Origin: Aphidius gifuensis
Lineage: Eukaryota > Arthropoda > Insecta > Hymenoptera > Braconidae
Direction of reading: 5' to 3'
Length of the DNA: 64,000 nt
Assembly (NCBI RefSeq): GCF_014905175.1
Contig: NC_057791.1
Location: 16,744,177-16,808,176, forward strand
In this document: positions 13,516 to 23,400 of the stretch, in pieces
Position numbering within the stretch: position 1 is the stretch's first letter
Layout of the letters: every line of letters starts with the position of its first letter
Notes under the pieces: generated by a model
Databases searched by the model: none
Seen by the model: the letters and a program-made list of their open reading frames with translations, nothing else
Told to the model about the DNA's origin: nothing
Translations under genes and position numbers: made by a program

Positions 13516-14551
13516 AATTATTTCATTAATATTATTTTATTTTTAATTATTTTTTTTTTTTCGATTTATATGTACTTTTTTTGTGATAATATGTCGTTAA
13601 ACAATAATGGATATGTTTTTTTTTTTCGCACATTTAAGCGAACATTCCGCGATAATTTTCGAATAAAAATTAAAATGATTTAAAATTTTTTTCAAACGAT
13701 AAAATATTTTAAACTATGAAATTTTTTTCTTCTTCTTTTTAAATGAAATAAAAAAAAATTTTTTTGATTTTTTTTTTTTCTTTTTTTTTTTGTTGCATTT
13801 ATGCACTTATATATGTTTAAGATTTTTTTTTTTGAGAATGTTTAGCATGCGCGTGTCGATTAAATAATTAAATATAAATTTATAAAATTTTTAATACAAA
13901 TTTTTCAAGATCACATGTATTTACTAATGAAATTTGTAAATTGTGTAATTTCATACTGAACGATAATACGTAGACTAACGTAAAAAAGGTAAAAAAAAAA
14001 TTCAATATACTAATGAAATAAGATAAATTATAAACTGTTGAATATGGTAATTAAAATCAAAAAATTATTTACAAAAAAATAACAAATGTTATCAACAAAA
14101 TCATCACTAATTTTCACTGAACACAAATTTGTTATAAATTATTTAATCACTTATTAATCATGCATGTATGATTTAAAAAAATAAATGAAGCATGTTTACA
14201 TTATAAAATATATATCAATAAAAATAAAAAAAAAAACAAATTTAATTGTTATTAATATTTAATTATATTTTTATTAATGCCTATCGCTTTTTTTGTTAAT
14301 TATTTAAGTTGATAATTTTTATCTCTATATTATGATTATTGAATTTAATCAGAGTTTCGTTTTATAAAATTTAAATAAAGTTTTTTTATTGATCAAACAA
14401 AAGACAGTAATGTTGGTAACCAAGGAAGCCTTGTGGTTATTTTTTTATCAATAATTTTGATATGAAAAATAGAAAATAAACATAGTGGTTGATTATTTTC
14501 GTTGTTATCAATTTTTTCTTTCAAGATATTAGAAGTAAAAAAAAAAAAAAA
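13516..14551. promoter_or_regulatory. Kintoun-DNAAF1 intergenic spacer with candidate X-box
   Basis: About 1 kb of AT-rich sequence holds the Kintoun 3' end (AATAAA at 13662-13667) and the DNAAF1 upstream region. An X-box-like site, GTAACC-AA-GGAAGC, lies at 14416-14429, 123 bases before the DNAAF1 start codon. The 5' half matches the RFX consensus GTNRCC exactly; the 3' half is one base off RRHRAC. A pyrimidine-rich stretch ending in CAAG at 14521-14524 may be the acceptor of a 5'-UTR intron. Confidence 0.4.
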
Positions 14552-16739
14552 ATGGATATAGAAACAGCAACGACAATGTTAAATGACATGAATGTTGGAA
14601 AAATATATACTGATAACGATGTTAAAATACAAAATGATATAATCCAAGTGGAAAAAAGTATAATTGAAAATGAAAAAAATATTGCATTAAAGTGGCTTGA
14701 TGAAAAGTTTGATGCTCAGAATGAAATTGACGATGATGATGATAAAATTGTGTATCCATTTGAAAAAGATGAGATTATAGAAAATTTTGATAAATATGTT
14801 TTTCATCAAGTTGATGACAAACAGATAGATGTAAAAAAAGAAAATGATGAACAAGTTAATTGTATCAAAGAAATAAAATTAATAGTAGATGAAATTTGTC
14901 AAAAAGTTGAGGAAAATCTTGATGAGACCAAGAAAATTGATACAAAAAATGAAGAAGAAAATTTTAATTCAGACAATAATGCTGATAGTGTTGATGATCC
15001 AGATGATTCTTGGTTATCTTTTAAAAATAAAGAAGAAGAATATGTACCAATTGTAGGAAAAATATATGAAGTAAATGAAAAAGAACATGGAATAAGGTGA
15101 GTAATTTACATAAAGACATTTCAAAGTATTTAATCTTTAAAAAAAATATAATAAAAATTATTATTATTTATCTAGAATGACTGAAGAATTATTAAAGAAA
15201 CATTGCAAAGAAAAAAAATTATATCAAACACCATATTTGAATGATACTCTCTACCTTCACTATCAAGGTTCGTTTACTGTCTAATTTATTTTCTATAAAA
15301 TTGGTTCATTGATAAATCAATTGTATAATTTAATTAGGTTTTTCTTTCATTGAAAATTTGGGAAAATACACTGGATTAAAATGTCTGTGGTTGGAAAATA
15401 ATGGAATATCAGAAATAGCTAATTTGGAAAATCAAAAAAATTTACGATGCTTATATCTTCATCATAATTTAATAAGAAAAATTGAAAACTTGGATTGTCT
15501 AGAAAAATTGGATACAGTTAATTTTTCTTACAATATGATTAAAAAAATTGAAAATCTTGGTAATTATTTAACAATGATAGATTTTTAAGTTTGAAATTTA
15601 TATTTGAAATTCAATTTAAGGATCATTGAAATTTCTCAACACTTTGAATATATCTCATAATTATCTGAAGGAAGTTGAAGATATTGATGAGCTGAAATTA
15701 TTAAAATCACTGACTATTCTTGATGTGTCACATAATCAGCTTGAACCTGTAGAAATAATTGAGGTTTTTGTTGTTTTTCTTTTCTATTATTATTAAAATA
15801 GAAAAATAGTTTATTTAAAAATTAAAAAATTATTAGGTATTTGCTGGTATGGAGTCATTGAGAGTCTTGTCATTGATGGGTAATCCAGCATTAAAATCAA
15901 TAAGTTCATATCGAAAAACAACAATTTTAAAATGCAAGGAACTTCGACATCTTGATGATCGTCCAGTTTTTCCAAAGGAACGAGCATGTGCAGAAGCATG
16001 GTAATTATTAAATTGGAATTATTAAAAAATGAGATAATAAATAAAATAATTATTTTAGGAAACGAGGAGGTCCTCAAGAAGAAATTGCTGAAAGAGATAG
16101 ATGGAACAAAGCTGAGCAACAAAAAATAACAGACAGTGTTTATGGTAAAATAATTCTAATTATTAATTTGATATATATTTAAAAATAATTATTTATTTAA
16201 CAGCACTTATAAAAAAAAGGAAAAATATTATTTCGATATCTGATGAATGTGAAGATAATTCTGTAATAGAAAAAAATGAAAATATTCCAATTGATTTGCC
16301 TGATCTTGAAGATGGTGAATCAACTGAAAATATTTTTGCTGAAAAAAAATCATCAGTTTGTTTGGAAATATTTTCTTCTTCAGATGATGAAGAAGAAGAA
16401 GAAGAAAGTGATAAGAATAAAGACGAAGAAATTAATAAATATGAACCAATAAATATTACAAAGCCAAAAAAATTGATTGAGGAAATATCCTCGTGTGATT
16501 TGGAAAATGTAAATGAAATTCAAATTGGTGCTAAGCAAGTTTCAACAAGTACTGATGGAATATGTGATTTAAATAAAGATACCAAAGACATCATTCCAAC
16601 ATTGGAAAATTTAGAAAACATAGATTTAAAAATTGAAAATAATAAACGTTCAAAAACTCAAGAATATTTTGAAGATTTATTAGACACAATGTCAAAAATT
16701 CCACAGTCACTTGAAATGCAAATTACTCAGGGTAAATGA
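14552..16739 (+). CDS. DNAAF1: DNAAF1 (LRRC50; fly dtr), leucine-rich-repeat dynein arm assembly factor
   Basis: Cilium-specific LRR protein needed for pre-assembly and stability of axonemal dynein arms (family knowledge). Exons: 14552-15096, 15176-15267, 15338-15559, 15621-15763, 15837-16000, 16059-16144, 16204-16739; all GT-AG with matching phases, 595 residues. Residues 1-181 are an acidic, poorly conserved N-terminal extension. The family core begins at RMTEELLKKHC (182 on) and YLNDTLYLHY. LRRs of the SDS22-like type span about 213-350, for example CLWLENNGISEIANLE, CLYLHHNLIRKIENLD and LNISHNYLKEVEDI. The LRRcap follows with LRHLDDRPVFPKERACAEAW (370-389). After it come the conserved W-K-R-G-G and KITDSVYALIKKR segments and an acidic tail ending ITQGK. 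I chose the ATG at 14552 rather than the in-frame ATG at 14489 because the residues between look like intron or UTR translation. A possible AATAAA lies at 16899-16904. Confidence 0.95.
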
Positions 16740-18864
16740 AACCTCCTTTTTCTGAAGTTCAATTATTCAATTATTATTAATAATTATATGTGATTTGTCA
16801 TGTTGTTAATTAGCATAGATATAAATATATTATTTAACGAAAATATTAAAAAATATATTATGATTTTTTGGTTTATTAAATTTATTTCTTTACGAAAAAA
16901 TAAAGCTCCTGGGATTTTTTTTGTCTTAGCAATTTAAAAATTCTTTCTTTTATTATTAATGTTGCTTAATTTTATTTTGTTTTCTATTTAAAATAGTAAA
17001 ACTAAGGTAAGATATATTTAAACTTTGGAATAAGCTGTTACTAGAATTGGATGGTAAAGAATATTTGATCAAGAGTTATTTAATTTTATCGTGTGCTCGT
17101 TTATTTTAAATATAATTTGTTAATTGTTATCGACCTAGACATTATTATAATTAATTATAATTTTTTTAAATACACAAAAGCTTATAATAATTAAACTTTA
17201 TACTTCTTCTTTCTGAATAAAAGCTCGGATAATGATTTTAAATTTAATATTTATTTTTATTTATTTATTTAATATCGTATAACAAATTAAAAACTATTGA
17301 CAAATGGCTAAGGAATGGATGTAGCTTATTTGTTAATTTAAAAAAAATTAATTTAGCCAAAGAAATTAACAGGTAAGTTAGATCACATAATTTAATGGTT
17401 TACCACATGGAATAAAATAGTAAACAATATTGTCTACTATTTTATTCAGCAATCGGACAGATAGTGATCAAATAGAATTTGATTTATTCATAAATCATAA
17501 TTAGAAATTTAATAAACTAATTCAACACAAGAAAATTCAAATTGGCTTTGATGGGCTTCATCTTGAAGCTTAGACTCAATTTAGAAGTATACAGCTTTTT
17601 TTTTTATTCGTCAAAAGTTGCCAAGAAAATTTTTTCTCCTTGGAAAGACATGAAAAAAACATTTTCTATTTCTTTCATTTCTTTTTTTTTATTTCAAGAT
17701 ATGAAAGAAAATATTTTTGGGTTAATCACAAAAATTGTTGGTGAGGAAGAGTGTGCAATAAAATATTTGTATAAAGTCAAGTTGGTCGTTGAGCTGATAT
17801 ATTTATAGATGTTTTTACGAGTTTTTATATAATCATAATTTATATATCTCATATGAATATTACTCGTTCTGCACCAGTATTTCCTAACTTACTTTTCTAA
17901 ATTGCTCAGCTCTCTTAATACAAATTGACATACACAAGGGGTTGCCTCCCTCTTCTACCTCATTTACATTCCAAAAAAAATCATAAAAAAAAAAGAAATG
18001 GTCACGCTTATATATTACCCAGCTTTCACGCAATTTTTTATATATATTTTTTTATTTATTTACATTTTTTTATATCGTTATAGACAAGATATGTGAGGGT
18101 ATAAAAAATATAGAAATAGACCGCAAATTATAGCTAAAATTTTGGATAAATAAATATAAAATTTAATCATTTAATAAACACCTAAAAAATTGTTAAATAA
18201 AAAATAAAATAAATAATTAAAATTTGAGTAATTAGAAACTTTTATTTTTATTTTCAACTACTTTTAGAAAGTTTATTCATTTGCTTATATCAAAGGTGTT
18301 TTCGTTGACTTTGAGTGTGACATTGTACAGTTGACTAAGCACAAAAACAAAGACAAAGTAGTATACAAAACTTTTTGAAGAAATAAAATGAAAAATGTAA
18401 AAAAAAAAAATATTATCCAATTAATGAAAAAAAATGCCCGGGATAAATTGCATCCTAACTGATGTAAAAGACACCAAATTTACAATTTATTTTCAACTTT
18501 TTTTTATTTTTTCTTTCTCAACTTTTTTTGCTAAAGGCGTCGTCTGTGTTTTTCTTTGATCTTGTAATAATTGAGGGTGTTCTAGATGCCCTTATCACTT
18601 TTTTTATTTATCACCCCCTCATCATAACCTTGTTCAAGATTTTTTAAACAAAAAAAATTATCTACGCTAGCTCATTTTATTGCTGTTTATTTTTAATATA
18701 ATTAATAAAATATTCAAAATTAAATTAAATAATTCAGTAATTGTAAATGAGATAAGAGGTAGAAAAAAAATTTTAAAATGAAAAGAAAATTCATATATGA
18801 ATAAGAGTGAAAACGAAATGGCTAATACAAAAATATTGGCATCATAAAAATCATATTTTTATAG
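16740..18864. other. intergenic spacer with a 38-bp palindrome
   Basis: AT-rich spacer downstream of DNAAF1. The one structured element is a near-perfect inverted repeat at 17410-17447. A plus-strand open frame at 17542-17808 runs through poly-T and has no recognisable domain, so I do not call it. Nothing else stands out. Confidence 0.5.
17410..17447. repeat. 38-bp near-perfect palindrome
   Basis: The arm GAATAAAATAGTA (17410-17422) is matched exactly by TACTATTTTATTC (17435-17447). The centre ACAAT/ATTGT is also symmetrical, with one mismatched pair (17423/17434). It could form a hairpin or cruciform. It lies about 0.67 kb downstream of the DNAAF1 stop codon. Function unknown. Confidence 0.75.
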
Positions 18865-19168
18865 TTAAAGTATTCCCAAGTCAATAACGAAACGATAAGG
18901 TTGATCATAAAATTCAGTTGGTCTACCATTTTTATCGGTAAACCACCAAACATTTGCTGTTTTTTTTTATTATTATATTTATTTTTTTGGAGTAATATAA
19001 GAATATCTATGTGAATTTTTCTCACTTTTTTTTCGTTGGGATATTATTATTATTACCATCATCTTCACGTTGCCGAATTCCATTGCCATATTTCTCAACG
19101 ACTTGTGCATTCCAACGAGTAAAATAATTTACTTTAATATTTATTTTTTTTTTTCGAAATATTTCCAT
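18865..19168 (-). CDS. small two-exon protein gene of unknown function (67 codons)
   Basis: Not recognised as any family I know. On the minus strand, exon 19168-19057 (37 codons plus one base) reads MEIFRKKK..., then NYFTRWNAQVVEKYGNGIR. It ends at the donor G|GTAATA. After a 100-base intron with acceptor ACAG, exon 18956-18865 reads NVWWFTDKNGRPTEFYDQPY, then RFVIDLGIL and a stop. Phases agree across the junction. Both exons are clearly less AT-rich than the intron and flanks, and the residues (several W, G, P, R, D) are unlike translated AT-rich spacer. The frame stays open for several codons upstream of the ATG, so the exon could instead be an internal or terminal exon of a longer gene. 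No membrane segment or signal peptide is visible. The plus strand is also partly open here, which lowers confidence. Confidence 0.4.
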
Positions 19169-20031
19169 TTGTAAATTTATTGCTTTACACAGATATGTAT
19201 TTTATAATTTTAGTTTTATATTGAAGTAAAAAATATTATTTAAAGTTTTCTTTCAAACACATTTGGTGCAGATTTATTTATATTAAAAAAAAAATTTCTT
19301 AAAGATTTTCCATTTTCTGATCGAAAGTATTTTGAAGTAGTTCAATTGAACCAACATCGTCATCATCGTATATTTTTAGTCATAAAGATAAACGTAAAAT
19401 TTAACTGGTTTTTCTTTTTTTTCTTTCATTCTTCATTTTTTTTTTTTTTTTATTTTTACTTTTACTTCATGTTTTTTTTTCTCTTGGCGAAAAGCACTTT
19501 TTAAAAATGAGATTTTTTCTTTTTTTTTCTCTTGAAGTTTATTTTATTATTATTATTTTTTTTACTTTTTTTTAAATAATAAAAATATCTTAGTAAAATC
19601 AAAATCGATAGTTGGAATTTATGTACTCTACATTTTCTTTATTAAATTGAAAAAAAAAAAAAATGTTTGAATTATTTTAAATGAAAAATATTTTTTTTCT
19701 CATTGGTTTAACGTTTTTTTATATTTTTTAATTAAATTAATAACCAAACATAATTTTTATACAAGTATTTTAATCTATTTTTATCGATAAGCTTAATTTT
19801 TATTTTCAAATTTAAAATTTTTACCGCGCAAATTAATTCCGCCATTATTAAAAAAAAAAACAAAAAAAAAAAAATTAATAACCCCCGCCATTTTGCATAA
19901 CGTCATGATTTTTTATGACGCAATTGACGGATGATGAGCAAAAAAAAATAGCTCCAATTTTTTATCATTTTTACATAATAATCCACGCAAATCAATTATA
20001 AAAGTTTAATAATTTAAAAGTAAAAATTATC
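19169..20031. promoter_or_regulatory. promoter-like block between a minus- and a plus-strand candidate gene
   Basis: Between 19840 and 19930 the sequence holds CCGCC and GCCATT elements (YY1-like cores), ACGTCATGA and TATGACGCAAT (CRE-like, inverted relative to each other), within otherwise AT-rich DNA. TATAAAAG at 19997-20004 precedes an Inr-like TCAGT at 20030-20034 by about 35 bases. This fits a promoter for a plus-strand transcript, possibly shared with the minus-strand small gene. The stretch 19169-19800 is mostly poly-A/T. Confidence 0.3.
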
Positions 20032-20463
20032 AGTATCATTTTTGTGCAAAAATATTCAAAATCAAAGTGAATTATTTTATTATTTTTATAAATTGTGAGT
20101 CAGCTGGGGGTATTGGCTTTTGATCTCATAATTTTCACACAAAAATGCTTCCAAATGTACGTATTATAATTTATTTATTTATTTTTATTTATATTTATCA
20201 TATTTCACATTGCAAATTATTAATTAAACTTATGTTTTATTGATTATAGATTTTCAACTTGCAAAGAGAAAAATATCGAGTATTTATAATGATGGTTAGT
20301 ATTTATTATTGTTTTATAATTTATTTCACAAAAATAAATACAAATAATAATTAAATAATTAAACTCTATTATTCATTTCAAGATTTTGTAAAAGAGATAA
20401 CTGAATATGATGTCATCTTGCTGTTGGAGTAGAGGTCTTTCAACAACCCCTCGTTCATGTCAC
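20032..20463 (+). other. possible short plus-strand transcript, 5' exons only
   Basis: Three splice-bounded pieces line up downstream of the TATA/Inr-like pair: about 20032-20157 with a GTACGT donor after ATGCTTCCAAAT; a piece from about 20250 to 20294 between an ATTATAG acceptor and a GTTAGT donor; and a piece ending at 20463 before GTATGTAC. The last contains ATGATG at 20407 and reads MMSSCCWSRGLSTTPRSCH, which resembles a mitochondrial presequence. If read from the first ATG the frame stops early, so that would be an upstream ORF. I cannot place following exons with confidence. Gene identity unknown. Confidence 0.2.
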
Positions 20464-23400
20464 GTATGTACTATTAACCTTTCTATATTTATCCAATTAT
20501 ATTTCTGATTTTTCATATAAAATAATTGTCGTAAAACCCCAAAGCAATAGTGCATAAAATTGTTTAATAATCAAACTAAAGTATTCAATTATTTTTATCA
20601 GTTTTACAAATGGTACGTAGTGTTCCTTGGCTATACTAAAAAAAAAAAAACCGTCGTTTATTTTTATACGTAATCATTTGGCTTTTATTTATTCCAATTA
20701 TATTTATAATTTAATTAATTAACAAAATAATAATCAGGAATTATTATTTAATATGTTATCCTCGTGAATGGATTTATATATTTCAATTTGTCTCATTCTT
20801 CACAACGCCATAAGTAAAAAATAATCAAATAAAAAGTTCAATTATTTTTCAAGTTGCTAGACTTTCGAAATTGAATTTCGACAATTTCGATTTGTAATGT
20901 TACGTGAATCGTTGTATTGTTGAATGAAATTTGACCATAAAATATTTTTTTTTAGTATTTGGTTAATTTTGTTTATAAATTATATGATTTTTTCTTCGGT
21001 AAATTATAAACTTGTAAGTCTTTAGACAGTTTTGAATATCCGATTAAACTGTCTCGTTCAACTCCCTGTCATTATCAGAATTCCCCAATCAAAGTGTACG
21101 TTAACTTGATAACGATTTACGACAAGATGGGTTTAACATGTTCATAGACATTAATGTCTCGATACATACAGTCAACAAAAAAAAAAAAGGCAAAAACTAC
21201 TAGTTTAAATACTTCAAGTTCTAAAGTAATTGCTAATTCGTGAAAATTATTATCATCATCTTGTGTTTTTTTTTTTTCTCTTGACTTTTAAAATAATTTG
21301 TGTACTTTTGGATAGGCTTTTGAGATAATTTGAAAGCTTCTCCTGTGATGCTCTACTTTGTGTTTACTCTTACATTTTCTTTTGATTCTTATATATATAT
21401 TTCTTGAAAGTACTAAAAATTTTTGATGATGAATCACTGAAAATATATGCAAAAGAACGTTTGATGATAAAACAAAAAGCATGTAAAAATAACAGATGGT
21501 AAATTTTATCTTGTGTTATTTTTTGTTTGTTAAAATAAAAAAAAACCATATTAGGTTGATTAGTAAGAATGAAATGATTAAAAAAAAAGAGAGAATGATG
21601 AACGTCAGAATGACAAAACTGTTTGGGGTTGAAAGGTCATGAAATCACAAGATACAATACGTTGAATAAATAGACTCAAGACTTCCACTCTTGATACAAA
21701 TGACCGTACCATCAACAATGAAAGTGATAAATTATTGTTAAAAGCCTCATGGGGATTTATACTTTTTCTTCTTTATATAAACACTAAAAATAAACAATTT
21801 TATTTACTTGCTTTATTATTATTAAATTTTTTTTTATTATTCACATATGAAAATCAAATAAATATATAAATTTTTTTAACTGTCAACTTTGCAAAAATTT
21901 AAGTTTTATTAAAGTCTTGAAAATAAATTGAAAAATAAAAGAAAAAAATTTGCAACTAGTGCAGAACTGACATGTATCAGCCTGGATGGTTTTACGTGAT
22001 GCATCCATGAAGAATCAGGACAAGTATGTTGGATTTTAAAAAAAAAAATAAAAATGAAATTGTGTTCTTTGTCACCAAAAAAGAGACTAGAGTTTACTTA
22101 CTTGCCATCCTGACAAATTTTGCCAAGAAAGATCGTAAAAGTCGGGTCGAAAAAAAAATTAGATCTTTATTTTTTTTTTTTTCATTTTATATATATAATC
22201 TTTGACCATCGATGCTGTATACTTTTCGATGGCAATTTTTTTTCCTCACCAATCGAACAAGTCTTAACTACAAATACTTTTTTTTTTTCTTCTTTTTACA
22301 AACCCCTCGTATTTAATTTATTTATTACAACAAGAAAAAATTAGTTCCTGTTTGAAAAAAAAAAAAATAAAAAATTCTACAAGTAATTTCATTCATAGAT
22401 AAAAAAAAATTAGTATTGCTGTATTTTATGCGGCAATTTTTTTTATTGCTCAAACAAAAAAAAATAGTCGTAGTTTTTAAGTACAACAAAAAAGTTTTTA
22501 TAGACTTTTTCTTTAACAGCTTTATATACATAGAGCCAATGCTAATAAACGATAAATCTTTTTCATTCACTAGATGGGCAAGGGGATATATCTCTATTAT
22601 GATATTTTGTGTTAACCCGAACAGTAGTTTTGGCATTTTTCCATTTTGTCATATTTTTTTCTCAGTTGAAATATAAAAAGTTTTATAAAATAAATATAAA
22701 AAAAATTAAACAAATAGAAATCATATTATTCGAATATTCTCAATGGACAAATAAAATTTTTCAAAGTGTATATAACATTCAAAAAAGAAAACAATTCAAA
22801 TATAAAAAAGTTTGTGTGATTGGTATCAAACCTAAGTAAGCCGACTACTTTTAAAAAAATCACGCAGGTTATTATTTTTCTTCCTTTCAAGCAAACATTT
22901 ATAAAAGCTTTTCTTCTCAACTTAAATATATTTATTTTTTTAATAAACAAAAGTCATTATTAATTTAATATCTTATTTAAACATCAAGCTTTTTGCCAAC
23001 TTAAACTAAAAACATAATAAAATTAAAATCATATTTTTTTTTAAGACAATAATTAATGTATCAAATAAACGTTTGATCTAAGCGAATCATTGAAGTATAA
23101 AAGATCAAGAAAGAAAATTCTGTTCTGAAAACCTGGTGGACCATCAACAAAATAAATTCAACTCCCTTGTTGAAATGAATACATATATATTTTCCCCATT
23201 CTTAAACACACATTGCAATTATCTTTCAGTATTGGGATTTGGAAAACAAAGAGATAAATTGTATTTTGAGGGGTTGATATTTTACTCAATGTGTGGCAAG
23301 TCTGATAAGATACTTGCCAAAATTCAATATGTTATTTTACAATAGCTGAATAATAATAATTTAGTGACGCATGTTGAATCATTGTGAAATTTCATGATGA

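Noticed and set aside
14489..14551. Upstream in-frame ATG for DNAAF1
   Set aside because: The residues it adds (Phe/Ile/Val-rich, then poly-Lys) look like translated UTR or intron, and a TTTCTTTCAAG acceptor lies between it and the ATG at 14552.
17542..17808. 88-codon plus-strand frame with an acceptor-like TTTATTTCAAG inside
   Set aside because: Runs through poly-T, no partner exon found and no family recognised; a local hairpin (TTTCTTTCAT / ATGAAAGAAA) explains some of the pattern.
19316..19390. Minus-strand frame reading IYDDDDVGSIELLQNTFDQK, next to a PVKFYVYLYD frame
   Set aside because: Looks protein-like but there is no AG acceptor between the upstream stop and the frame, the two pieces are in different frames, and the plus strand is open too.
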